DNA of 8,758 bases from JAUYQR01 sp043727195 (GTDB lineage Bacteria > Pseudomonadota > Alphaproteobacteria > Rhodobacterales > Rhodobacteraceae). Within the stretch, counting starts at the first letter, position 1. Each line of letters opens with the position of its first letter. The notes under the pieces are model-generated. The model searched no databases, was not told the origin of the DNA, and saw only the letters and a list, made by a program, of their open reading frames with translations. Of the stretch, positions 1-7,028 are shown piece after piece. The stretch lies in NCBI GenBank assembly GCA_043727195.1, contig JAYSYZ010000217.1:1-8758 (forward strand), given 5' to 3'. Position numbers and translations under genes: made by a program.

Positions 1-1
1 G

Positions 2-1162
2 CACAAACGCTATGGCCTGTCGAACGAAGAATCCCGCTACGGCTGGGAAAAGACCGCAGGCGGCGCGGATGAGGTTCTCCGCTTCAACGCCGCCGCAACC
101 GGCGCGACCCCGGCCGACGATTACCGCAACGAGCCGAACACCTTCGGCTGGATGGTGGAATTCAACCCCTTCGACCCCGCCTCTGTCCCGGTCAAACGCA
201 CCCACCTCGGTCGTTTCGCCCATGAAGGCGTGGTCTTCGCCCCCGCCGTCGCGGGCAAACCGGTGGTCTGCTATTCCGGCGACGACAGCCGCTTTGAATA
301 CATCTACAAATTTGTCTCTGCCTCCGTATACGACCCCGCCACCGCAAACGGCGATCTTCTTGATGCCGGAACGCTTTACGTGGCCAAGTTCAGCGAAGAT
401 GGCAGCGGCGAATGGCTGGCTCTCGCCCCCGGCGAAAACGGCCTGACACCAGAAAACGGCTTTGCCGACCTGGCCGATATCCTGATCAACACCCGCGCCG
501 CCGCCGATCAGGCCGGGGCCACCAAGATGGACCGCCCGGAATGGGGCACCGTCGATCCGAAAACCGGCGAGGTCTATTTCACCCTGACCAACAACAACCG
601 CCGCGACATGACGCAGATCGACGCAGTCAACCCTCGCGCCGAAAACAATTTTGGCCAGATCGTGCGCTGGAACTACGAAGGCGCCGATCACGCGCTGACC
701 AGCTTCAAGTGGGAACTCTTCGTCATCGCCGGCAACCCCAAACAGTCCCTCACCTTCAAGGGCGAAGCGCTGAGCGATGACAACACCTTTGCCTGCCCGG
801 ATGGCATCTGGTGCGACCAAAACTCCCGCCTCTGGATTCAGACCGACATGGGCGATATCGGCCCCGATCAGGAAGGCCCGCTTGCCGGTTTCGGGATGAA
901 CCAGATGTTGGCGGCAGACCCCGCGACGGGTGAAATCCGCCGCTTCCTGACCGGGCCCTGGGGCCAGGAAATCACCGGCGTGATCTCTACCCCCGATGGC
1001 ACGACGATGTTCGTCAATGTGCAGCACCCCGGTGGCCATGCCACCGCCGAAGACTTCGCCGCCGGAAAATTCGGTTCGGGCTTCCCCGATTACACCGGCG
1101 CGGTGCCGCGTTCCGCCACCCTTGTCATTACCCGCGAAGACGGCGGCGTGATCGGCGCGTGA
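2..1162 (+). CDS. PhoX family (DUF839) phosphatase, C-terminal 386 residues, 5' end outside window
   Basis: The open frame enters from the left edge without a start codon and ends at TGA 1160-1162, so only the C-terminal 386 residues are visible. PhoX proteins are usually over 600 residues and are exported by the Tat pathway as calcium/iron-dependent phosphomonoesterases that release phosphate from organic esters in the periplasm. The signal peptide would lie outside the window. Visible family hallmarks, in order, are HKRYGLSNEESRYGWEK near the left edge, NEPNTFGWMVEFNPFDP, FAHEGVVFAP, YSGDDSRFEYIYKF, DRPEWGTVDPKTGEVYFTLT and CPDGIWCDQNSRLWIQTD, the acidic-rich blade motifs of this beta-propeller-like family. 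An ATG at 152 falls inside conserved sequence and is not the start. Family membership is secure; phosphatase activity is inferred from the family, and some DUF839 proteins have no demonstrated activity. A strong hairpin follows the stop, so this looks like the end of a transcription unit. Confidence 0.9.
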   Translation, partial: HKRYGLSNEESRYGWEKTAGGADEVLRFNAAATGATPADDYRNEPNTFGWMVEFNPFDPASVPVKRTHLGRFAHEGVVFAPAVAGKPVVCYSGDDSRFEYIYKFVSASVYDPATANGDLLDAGTLYVAKFSEDGSGEWLALAPGENGLTPENGFADLADILINTRAAADQAGATKMDRPEWGTVDPKTGEVYFTLTNNNRRDMTQIDAVNPRAENNFGQIVRWNYEGADHALTSFKWELFVIAGNPKQSLTFKGEALSDDNTFACPDGIWCDQNSRLWIQTDMGDIGPDQEGPLAGFGMNQMLAADPATGEIRRFLTGPWGQEITGVISTPDGTTMFVNVQHPGGHATAEDFAAGKFGSGFPDYTGAVPRSATLVITREDGGVIGA

Positions 1163-1169
1163 CCCCAAC

Positions 1170-1193
1170 GGCGCGCCGGTCCGCCGGCGCGCC
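1170..1193 (+). terminator. GC hairpin after the PhoX-type gene
   Basis: A perfect 10-bp inverted repeat, GGCGCGCCGG (1170-1179) and CCGGCGCGCC (1184-1193), with a 4-base loop TCCG starts 8 bases after the stop codon. No T-run follows on the plus strand (CCCGACCCC). It is therefore a strong stem without the classical uridine tract, as is common in high-GC alphaproteobacteria. It is probably a terminator or 3'-end stabiliser for the upstream message, separating it from lysC. Confidence 0.6.
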
Positions 1194-1208
1194 CCGACCC
1201 CACACCCC

Positions 1209-1237
1209 TTGCACCCATCCCCGCCCCCGCATAGAAC
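1209..1237 (+). promoter_or_regulatory. Weak candidate promoter for lysC
   Basis: TTGCAC (1209-1214) and TAGAAC (1232-1237) are separated by 17 bases, and the predicted start of transcription would lie about 20-25 bases upstream of the lysC ATG. The boxes match the sigma-70 consensus only partly (TTG of the -35; four of six in the -10). The hairpin just upstream implies that lysC needs its own promoter in this 105-base gap, which is the main reason to list it. Confidence 0.2.
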
Positions 1238-1267
1238 CCGCGCGTCAAAGGCCGGTGCGGAGGGACG

Positions 1268-2524
1268 ATGCCGCTTCTCGTGATGAAATTCGGCGGCACT
1301 TCCGTGGCCGACCTGGCGCGCATCCGGAACGCCGCCGCCAAGGTCAAGCGCGAGGTGGAGCGTGGCTATGACGTGATCGTCATCGTGTCCGCCATGTCCG
1401 GCAAGACCAACGAACTTGTCGGCTGGGTCGAATCGACCTCGCCGCTGTACGATGCCCGCGAATACGATGCCGTCGTCGCCAGCGGTGAAAACGTCACCGC
1501 CGGCCTGATGGCTCTGACCCTGCAGGAAATGGATGTTCCCGCGCGGTCGTGGCAAGGCTGGCAGGTGCCGATCCAGACCACCTCCGCCCATGCCTCTGCC
1601 CGCTTTGTCGACATCCCCCGCGCCAATATCGACGCCAAGTTCACCGAGGGTTTCAAGGTCGCCGTGGTCGCGGGTTTTCAGGGCATCAGCCCTGAACATC
1701 GCGTCACCACCCTTGGCCGTGGCGGATCCGATACCACCGCCGTCGCCTTTGCCGCCGCTTTCAAGGCAGAGCGTTGCGATATCTACACCGATGTGGACGG
1801 CGTCTACACGACCGACCCGCGCATCTCGCCCAAGGCCCGCAAGCTCCACCGCATCGCGTTCGAAGAAATGCTGGAACTGGCCTCGCTGGGCGCAAAAGTC
1901 CTGCAGACCCGCTCGGTCGAACTGGCGATGCGCTACAAGGTGCGGCTGCGCGTGCTGTCATCGTTCGAAGAAACGGACGAAAACTCTGGAACCCTGGTCT
2001 GCGACGAGGATGAAATCATGGAATCGAAAGTTGTCTCAGGCGTCGCCTATAGCCGGGACGAGGCGAAAATGACCCTTGTCCGCGTCGAGGACCGCCCCGG
2101 CATTGCGGCAGCGATCTTCGGGCCCCTCGCCGACGCGGGCGTCAACGTCGACATGATCGTCCAGAACATCTCGGAAACCGACGCCCCCGGCGACAAACGC
2201 GCCTATACCGACATGACTTTTTCCTGCCCCACCAATCAGGTCGCCCGCGCCAAGAAAGCCATCGAGGATGCCCGCGACGAGGGCCGCTTCGTCTATGCCG
2301 ACCTTGTCACCGATACCGATGTCGCCAAGCTTTCGGTTGTCGGCATCGGCATGCGCAGCCACGCCGGCGTTGCCGCCCGCATGTTCACCGCACTGGCCGC
2401 CGAGAATGTGAACATCAAGGTCATCACCACATCCGAGATCAAGATCTCGGTGCTGATCGACCGCAAATACATCGAACTCGCCGTGCAGGCGCTGCACGAT
2501 ACGTTTGAACTCGACAAGGCCTGA
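1268..2524 (+). CDS. lysC: Aspartate kinase (aspartokinase), ACT-regulated class
   Basis: It phosphorylates L-aspartate with ATP to 4-phospho-aspartate, the first committed step to lysine/diaminopimelate, threonine, methionine and isoleucine, in the cytoplasm. The 418-residue length fits the short alpha/beta-type LysC. The kinase domain covers about residues 1-235, with KFGGTSV at 7-13, SGENVTAGL at 72-80, GRGGSDTTA at 150-158 and YTDVDGVYTTDPR at 173-185. Two ACT domains follow (about 265-340 and 350-418), including the effector-binding stretch around VNVDMIVQNIS (292-302) that gives feedback inhibition by lysine and/or threonine in relatives. The ATG at 1268 is chosen because relatives begin M-P-x-L-V-M-K-F-G-G-T and GGAGGG (1259-1264) lies just upstream, though at a short 3-base spacing. 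ptsP follows after 170 bases, a neighbour order I associate with Rhodobacterales. Residue 251 is a methionine that may start a separate beta subunit. Confidence 0.96.
   Translation: MPLLVMKFGGTSVADLARIRNAAAKVKREVERGYDVIVIVSAMSGKTNELVGWVESTSPLYDAREYDAVVASGENVTAGLMALTLQEMDVPARSWQGWQVPIQTTSAHASARFVDIPRANIDAKFTEGFKVAVVAGFQGISPEHRVTTLGRGGSDTTAVAFAAAFKAERCDIYTDVDGVYTTDPRISPKARKLHRIAFEEMLELASLGAKVLQTRSVELAMRYKVRLRVLSSFEETDENSGTLVCDEDEIMESKVVSGVAYSRDEAKMTLVRVEDRPGIAAAIFGPLADAGVNVDMIVQNISETDAPGDKRAYTDMTFSCPTNQVARAKKAIEDARDEGRFVYADLVTDTDVAKLSVVGIGMRSHAGVAARMFTALAAENVNIKVITTSEIKISVLIDRKYIELAVQALHDTFELDKA
2006..2020 (+). promoter_or_regulatory. Candidate internal ribosome binding site and start for a LysC beta subunit
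   Basis: Inside lysC, GAGGA (2006-2010) lies 7 bases before an in-frame ATG (2018-2020), codon 251. Translation from it would yield a 168-residue protein containing only the two ACT domains. In Corynebacterium glutamicum and Bacillus subtilis, aspartokinase is alpha2beta2 and the beta subunit is made from an internal in-frame start near codon 250 of the same gene. The position here agrees with that. The site could be chance, because GAGGATGAA also encodes acidic residues of the linker (DEDE). Confidence 0.4.
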
Positions 2525-2694
2525 CCTCCTTTGTCAAAGCGGCGCGTGCGCGGAAGGATCGAATACTCTGACCCAACCGGGGATCGCCCATCTTTCAGGC
2601 AACGCCGCCCGGGACCGGTCGGATAACCACAACCCCGGTTCCGTTGCGCCGCGCCTTATGCTCTAAGTCCGGAAACAACCCCGGGAACGCGCCG

Positions 2695-4938
2695 ATGGCC
2701 GAACGGACCGAAAGCGACAGCCGCAAGCTTCTGCGCCGCCTGCGCGACACCCTCGCCGTGCCCGGCCGCGGGCAGGATCGGCTTGACCAGATTACCCACC
2801 TGATCGCCGACAGCATGCGCACCGAGGTCTGCTCCATCTACCTGTTCCGCGACCCCGACACCCTCGAACTTTGCGCGACCGAAGGCCTCAAACCCGACGC
2901 CGTCCACAAAACCCGGATGAAACTGGGCGAAGGCCTCGTCGGACGCGTTGCCCGCTCTGGCCTGCCGGTCAACACCGCCGATGCGCCATCGGAAAAAGGC
3001 TTCCGTTACATGCCCGAAACCGGCGAAGAACTGTTCTCCTCCTTCCTCGGCCTGCCGATCCAGCGGGTGGGCGAAAAGCTGGGCGTCCTTGTCGTGCAGT
3101 CGAAAACCGCGCGCCAGTTTTCGGAAGACGAGATCTACGCCCTCGACGTCGTTGCAATGGTGCTGGCCGAAATGACCGAACTTGGGGCCTTTACCGGCGA
3201 GGAAGGCGGCATGCGGGCACTGCACAAACAGCCGGTGATGATCCGCGGTACCTCCGGTCAGGAAGGGGCGGCCGAAGGCCATGTCTGGCTGCACGAACCC
3301 CGCGTCGTTATCACCAACCCCGTGGCCGACGACCCTTTGACCGAGATCGACCGCATCCGCGACGCCGTGGGCCAGTTGCGCGTTTCGGTCGATGACCTGT
3401 TGTCCGCCGTCAGCCTTGACAAAGACCAGAAAGCGGTACTGGAGGCGTACCGCATGTTCGCCCATTCGCGCGGCTGGCTGCGCCGGATGGAGGAAGATAT
3501 CCAGCGCGGCCTGTCCGCCGAAGCTGCGGTGGAAAAGGAACAGTCCGCCGCCCGCAACCGGCTGGAACAGGTGCCCGACGCCTACCTGCGCGAACGTCTG
3601 CAGGATCTTGACGATCTGTCGAACCGCCTCCTCCGCATCCTCACCGGTCAGGGCCGCGATACCGGGGCGGAGATGCCGGAAAACCCGGTGCTGGTGGCCC
3701 GCAACATCGGCCCTGCCGAGCTTCTGGAATACGGTCGAAAGCTTAAGGGCGTCGTTCTTGATGAAGGCTCGGTCGGCTCGCACGCCGCCATCGTCGCCCG
3801 CGCGCTTGCCATCCCGCTGGTGATCAACGCCGACCGCGTGGTGAACGAGGCGCTGAACGGCGACCACATCCTTGTCGACGGCGATCAGGGCATCGTCCAC
3901 CTGCGGCCCGAAGAAACCGTCGCCCGTGCTTTCCGCGACAAGATCGCCATGCAGGCCGAAGCGCAAAAGCGTTACGCCTCCCTGCGCGGCCTGCCCGCCA
4001 CCACGAAATGCGGCTCCACCGTCGCCTTGCACATGAACGCGGGCCTGATGGCCGACCTGCCCTCGCTGGAAGGGTCCGGTGCCGAAGGCGTCGGCCTCTT
4101 CCGCACCGAACTGCAGTTCCTCGTCCGCTCGAAAATGCCGCAGCGTGCCGAACTCGCCCGTCTTTACGCCCGCGTCATGGATGCCGCCAAAGGCAAGCGC
4201 GTCGCCTTCCGTACCCTCGACATCGGGTCCGACAAGGTGCTGCCCTACCTGAAACCGCAAGACGAGCCGAACCCCGCGATGGGCTGGCGCGCAATCCGCG
4301 TCGGGCTCGACAAGCCCGGCGTGCTGCGCATGCAGATTCAGGCCCTGATCCGTGCCGCGGGTGGCCGTCCGCTGACGGTGATGTTCCCGCTGATCACCGA
4401 ACTCACCGAATTCCAGCAGGCCCGCGCCCATGTCCTGCGCGAGTTGCACCGCGAGAAGTCGCTGGGCCATGCCGTGCCCGCATCCATCGAAATCGGCGCG
4501 ATGATGGAAACCCCCTCGCTTGCCTATGCACCGAAAGCCTTCTTCGACCTCACCGATTTCATTTCTGTCGGCGGCAACGACCTGAAGCAGTTCTTCTTCG
4601 CCGCCGACCGCGAAAACGAACTGGTCCGCCGCCGCTATGATACGTTGAACATCAGTTTTCTGACCTTCCTCGAACAGATCATCGCCCGCTGCCACGCCTC
4701 TGACACCCCGCTCTCCTTCTGCGGCGAAGATGCCGGCCGCCCGATCGAGGCGCTGGCCCTCGCCGCCATCGGCTTTCGTGCCCTCTCGATGCGCCCCGCC
4801 TCCGTCGGGCCGGTCAAGGCGCTTCTGCGCCGGGTCAACCTCGATCAGGCCAAGGCCGTCATCGACCGCGCCCGCGATGAGGGGGCGGAAAGCGCCCGGC
4901 CCGCACTGATGGACTGGCTGGCGACGCAAAGCGAGTAG
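2695..4938 (+). CDS. ptsP: Phosphoenolpyruvate-protein phosphotransferase, nitrogen PTS enzyme I (EI-Ntr) with GAF domain
   Basis: It autophosphorylates from PEP and passes the phosphate to NPr (PtsO) and on to EIIA-Ntr, a regulatory relay sensing nitrogen and carbon status in the cytoplasm. From the ATG at 2695 it has 747 residues. A GAF domain (about 30-165) is followed by the HPr-binding helical part, the swivelling phosphohistidine domain (about 335-420) and the PEP-binding barrel (about 435-725). The active histidine is H363 in GSHAAIVARAL. R470 (GLFRTE), R506 (RTLDIGSDK), E605 (MMETPS), N628/D629 (GGNDL), R639 (ADREN) and C676 (FCGEDAG) match the catalytic set of E. coli enzyme I (H189, R296, R332, E431, N454/D455, R465, C502) with identical spacing throughout. 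A TTG at 2644 would add 17 unconserved residues; 2695 fits relatives beginning MAE, with weak SD-like GGGAA at 2683-2687. In relatives, glutamine binding to the GAF domain is the usual regulation. Confidence 0.96.
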   Translation: MAERTESDSRKLLRRLRDTLAVPGRGQDRLDQITHLIADSMRTEVCSIYLFRDPDTLELCATEGLKPDAVHKTRMKLGEGLVGRVARSGLPVNTADAPSEKGFRYMPETGEELFSSFLGLPIQRVGEKLGVLVVQSKTARQFSEDEIYALDVVAMVLAEMTELGAFTGEEGGMRALHKQPVMIRGTSGQEGAAEGHVWLHEPRVVITNPVADDPLTEIDRIRDAVGQLRVSVDDLLSAVSLDKDQKAVLEAYRMFAHSRGWLRRMEEDIQRGLSAEAAVEKEQSAARNRLEQVPDAYLRERLQDLDDLSNRLLRILTGQGRDTGAEMPENPVLVARNIGPAELLEYGRKLKGVVLDEGSVGSHAAIVARALAIPLVINADRVVNEALNGDHILVDGDQGIVHLRPEETVARAFRDKIAMQAEAQKRYASLRGLPATTKCGSTVALHMNAGLMADLPSLEGSGAEGVGLFRTELQFLVRSKMPQRAELARLYARVMDAAKGKRVAFRTLDIGSDKVLPYLKPQDEPNPAMGWRAIRVGLDKPGVLRMQIQALIRAAGGRPLTVMFPLITELTEFQQARAHVLRELHREKSLGHAVPASIEIGAMMETPSLAYAPKAFFDLTDFISVGGNDLKQFFFAADRENELVRRRYDTLNISFLTFLEQIIARCHASDTPLSFCGEDAGRPIEALALAAIGFRALSMRPASVGPVKALLRRVNLDQAKAVIDRARDEGAESARPALMDWLATQSE

Positions 4939-4952
4939 TGCTTGACAAGAAA

Positions 4953-4977
4953 CCGGGGCCGCATCTGGCGACCCCGG
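4953..4977 (-). terminator. Shared terminator hairpin between convergent ptsP and the small exported-protein gene
   Basis: CCGGGG (4953-4958) pairs with CCCCGG (4972-4977), continued after one C/A mismatch by CGC/GCG (4960-4962, 4968-4970) around the loop ATCTG. Read on the minus strand, the stem is followed by TTTCTTGTC, so it resembles an intrinsic terminator for the minus-strand gene at 5014-5391. On the plus strand it lies 15 bases after the ptsP stop but is followed by CTCTGA rather than T-rich sequence. A second, imperfect dyad (TGACGC 4981-4986 with GCGTCA 5011-5016, inner GCGAT/ATCGC) overlaps the minus-strand stop codon. Confidence 0.6.
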
Positions 4978-5013
4978 CTCTGACGCTGTCCCCAAGCGAT
5001 CAGATCGCCTGCG

Positions 5014-5391
5014 TCAGGGACGAACAACATCCCACACGCCGCCAACGCCGTCGCCCGTTGCATCGCCCTTTGCCGTATCGCCCGCCCAGAAATACAGTGG
5101 CTTGCCGTTCAGCGCCCACTGATAGGTGTCGTCTTTGCGTTCGATCACCGTCAGCGCGCCCTCCGGCTCCGCACCTTCTGCCGCCAGGAAAGGCGGCCAT
5201 TTCACCGCGCAATCGTCATAGCAGTTCGACACGTTCTCAGCGTCCTTGCGAAACGTGTAGACGGTCATGCCGGTATCCGTGGCGGCCATCACCTTGCCGC
5301 CGGCAGTGTCCACTTCGCTCAGCGCTGCGGCCGAGGCCATGCCGGCCCCCATCAAAAGCGCGACGGCAGTCATAAGCAGGGTCTTGTTCAT
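5014..5391 (-). CDS. Small exported protein with Yx(F/W)xxD-type repeats (COG4315 / Lipoprotein_15-like)
   Basis: This 125-residue protein belongs to a family of secreted proteins of unknown function. The first 21 residues are a Sec signal peptide: MNKT, a hydrophobic core LLMTAVALLMGAGM, then ASA before A22 as a likely signal peptidase I site. There is no lipobox cysteine, so despite the family name it should be free in the periplasm. Two copies of the family repeat are visible, VYTFRKD (44-50) and LYFWAGD (99-105). The first is followed by a cysteine pair, C57 and C61, in NCYDDCAVKWPPF, which could form a disulfide or bind a ligand. The protein ends VWDVVRP. The start at 5391 has a perfect AGGAGG 8 bases upstream; the open frame extends 12 codons further up, but those lie beyond the ribosome site. 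It is convergent with ptsP and 164 bases downstream of matB on the same strand. Its substrate or partner cannot be read from sequence. Confidence 0.85.
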   Translation of the reverse strand: MNKTLLMTAVALLMGAGMASAAALSEVDTAGGKVMAATDTGMTVYTFRKDAENVSNCYDDCAVKWPPFLAAEGAEPEGALTVIERKDDTYQWALNGKPLYFWAGDTAKGDATGDGVGGVWDVVRP

Positions 5392-5399
5392 GGTGAAAT

Positions 5400-5405
5400 C
5401 CTCCT
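5400..5405 (-). promoter_or_regulatory. Consensus Shine-Dalgarno of the small exported-protein gene
   Basis: AGGAGG on the minus strand lies 8 bases before the ATG at 5391. It is the best ribosome binding site in the window and fixes the start against the longer upstream open frame. A possible -10 box CATAAT (plus-strand 5427-5432 as ATTATG) lies about 36 bases upstream of the start codon, but no good -35 box is seen. Confidence 0.75.
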
Positions 5406-5555
5406 GAAAGATCTGGTCACTGATCAATTATGCGCCCCAGACACCTGCCCCGGACGCCCGTTCTCTCCGCAGCGTCCGCCAGACGTCGCAGGCCGCCACG
5501 GCAAGGTCAGCGCATCAGCGCCGCCTCACCTATCCCAACGCCGCGGCCCGTGGAT

Positions 5556-7028
5556 TTATTCACCGGCCCCCGAAAAAAGCTCGGCATAGCTCCGGCGCAG
5601 ATCCGCCTTCTGAACCTTGCCCATCGTGTTGCGCGGCAAATCCGGCAGCACCACGATCCGCTTCGGGATCTTGAACGCCGCCAGCCGGTCCCGCAGCGCC
5701 GCGCGCAGCGCTTCCGGCTCCGTTCCCGGTCTGACTACGACACAAGCCACCACAGCCTCGCCGAAATCGGCATGCGGCACGCCGATCACCGCCGACGCCA
5801 CCACCCCCGGCAGGGCGTCCAGCGCTACCTCCACTTCCGCCGGATAGACGTTCAGGCCCCCGGTGATGATCAGATCTTTCGCCCGCCCCAGAATGCGCAG
5901 ATACCCCCCGGCATCCATCGCCCCAAGGTCACCGGTGACGAACCAGCCTTCGCGGAACTCCCGCGCCGTCTCGACCGGCATCCGCCAATAGCCCTGAAAC
6001 ACGTTCGGCCCCTTGACCTCGATCGCCCCCGCCTCGTCCGGCCCCAGAACCTCACCGCCCGCCCCTGCAATCCGCACCGCAACGCCCGGCAACGGCAGCC
6101 CCACCGTCCCGGCCTTGCGCGCGCCATCGCAGGGGTTGGAGGTGATCATGCCCGTCTCCGTCATCCCGTAGCGCTCCAGAATCACCTGCCCCGTCCGCTC
6201 TGCCCATTCGGCATGGGTGGCAGGCGACAGCGGGGCTGACCCGCTGATGAACAGCTGCACCCCCGCCACCGCCGCAGGTGAAAGCTGAGGCTCCGCCAAA
6301 AGCCGTGCGTAAAACGTCGGCACACCCATGAACACGCTGGCATCAGGCAGCGCCGCCAGCACGGCCCCCGGCACAAATCCCCGCTGAAAGACCATCGACG
6401 CACCCGAATACAACACGCAGTTCGTTGCCACGAACAGCCCATGCGTGTGAAACACCGGCAGCGCATGCAGCAGGACATCGGCCTCGGTAAACCGCCACAG
6501 GGCCACCAAGGCCTCGGCATTCGACGCCAGATTGCCCCGCGACAGCATCACCCCCTTCGACCGCCCCGTGGTGCCCGAGGTATAAAGGACCGCCGCCAGA
6601 TCATCCGGCCCCGTCGCCGCATCGCCAAATTCTGGCAAAGCCGCCGCCGCCTGCGCGACGAACTCCGCCAGCGTCACCGCCCCCGCAACCGACGTTTGCC
6701 GCGCCGCCTCCACAATCGCCAGGACAGGTTCCGCATCGCTCACAAAATGCGCCGTCTCCGCCGCCGTGTACCCGGGGTTCACCGGCAAAAACACCGCGCC
6801 AAGCCGCATGCATGCCAGGTAAAGCGTCAAAACCGCCTCACACTTTTCCACCTGCACCAGCACCCGGTCGCCGCGCCCGACGCCGAAGCCCACCAGAGCA
6901 TTGGCAAACCGCCCCGTCTCGGCCAGCAAGTCTGCATAACTCACCACGCGGCCATCACTGGCCCGCATCCAGATCCGCCCGGCACGCGCAGCCCCCTGCC
7001 GCAACTTTGCAATCACATCGACAGACAC
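5556..7028 (-). CDS. matB: Malonyl-CoA synthetase (malonate--CoA ligase), ANL superfamily
   Basis: It activates malonate with ATP and CoA through a malonyl-AMP intermediate, giving malonyl-CoA, AMP and PPi in the cytoplasm. The 490 residues fit MatB. Adenylation motifs in order are the phosphate loop LYTSGTTGRSKG (148-159), LPVFHTHGL (190-198), ERYGMTETGM (285-294), GYWRMP (346-351), VTGDLG (364-369), GRAKDLIITGG (381-391) and PRNTMGK with the catalytic lysine K471. The combination RYGMTETGM..TSNP..DG with KGPNVFQGYWRMP is typical of MatB rather than general acyl-CoA synthetases, so I favour malonate over methylmalonate or fatty acids. The start is GTG 7028, preceded by AGAGGG (7034-7039) and giving an N-terminus of family length. 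The open frame runs a further 71 codons to 7241, but those residues are low-complexity and unlike the family. The usual partner, malonyl-CoA decarboxylase, is not seen; IS relics lie upstream instead. The small exported-protein gene is downstream. Confidence 0.9.
   Translation of the reverse strand: MSVDVIAKLRQGAARAGRIWMRASDGRVVSYADLLAETGRFANALVGFGVGRGDRVLVQVEKCEAVLTLYLACMRLGAVFLPVNPGYTAAETAHFVSDAEPVLAIVEAARQTSVAGAVTLAEFVAQAAAALPEFGDAATGPDDLAAVLYTSGTTGRSKGVMLSRGNLASNAEALVALWRFTEADVLLHALPVFHTHGLFVATNCVLYSGASMVFQRGFVPGAVLAALPDASVFMGVPTFYARLLAEPQLSPAAVAGVQLFISGSAPLSPATHAEWAERTGQVILERYGMTETGMITSNPCDGARKAGTVGLPLPGVAVRIAGAGGEVLGPDEAGAIEVKGPNVFQGYWRMPVETAREFREGWFVTGDLGAMDAGGYLRILGRAKDLIITGGLNVYPAEVEVALDALPGVVASAVIGVPHADFGEAVVACVVVRPGTEPEALRAALRDRLAAFKIPKRIVVLPDLPRNTMGKVQKADLRRSYAELFSGAGE

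Noticed and set aside
1090..1347. Minus-strand open frame across the PhoX/lysC junction
   Set aside because: It overlaps two confident genes and a hairpin, and its product is low-complexity R/G/A-rich.
2531..2567. Promoter for ptsP from TTGTCA (2531) and AATACT (2562)
   Set aside because: The spacing between the boxes is 25 bases, too long for sigma-70, and no alternative -35 box sits at the right distance.
2575..2640. Inverted repeat AACCGGGG ... CCCCGGTT between lysC and ptsP
   Set aside because: The arms are 8 bp and 50 bases apart in very GC-rich DNA, and the same AACCGGGG occurs at 4951. It is too weak to call a terminator, riboswitch or operator.
2656..4995. A 779-codon open frame on the minus strand covering all of ptsP
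   Set aside because: It is the antisense shadow of a high-GC gene with third-position C/G bias. Its product is rich in H, G, Q and V with no recognisable domain, while the plus strand encodes a complete enzyme I with all catalytic residues.
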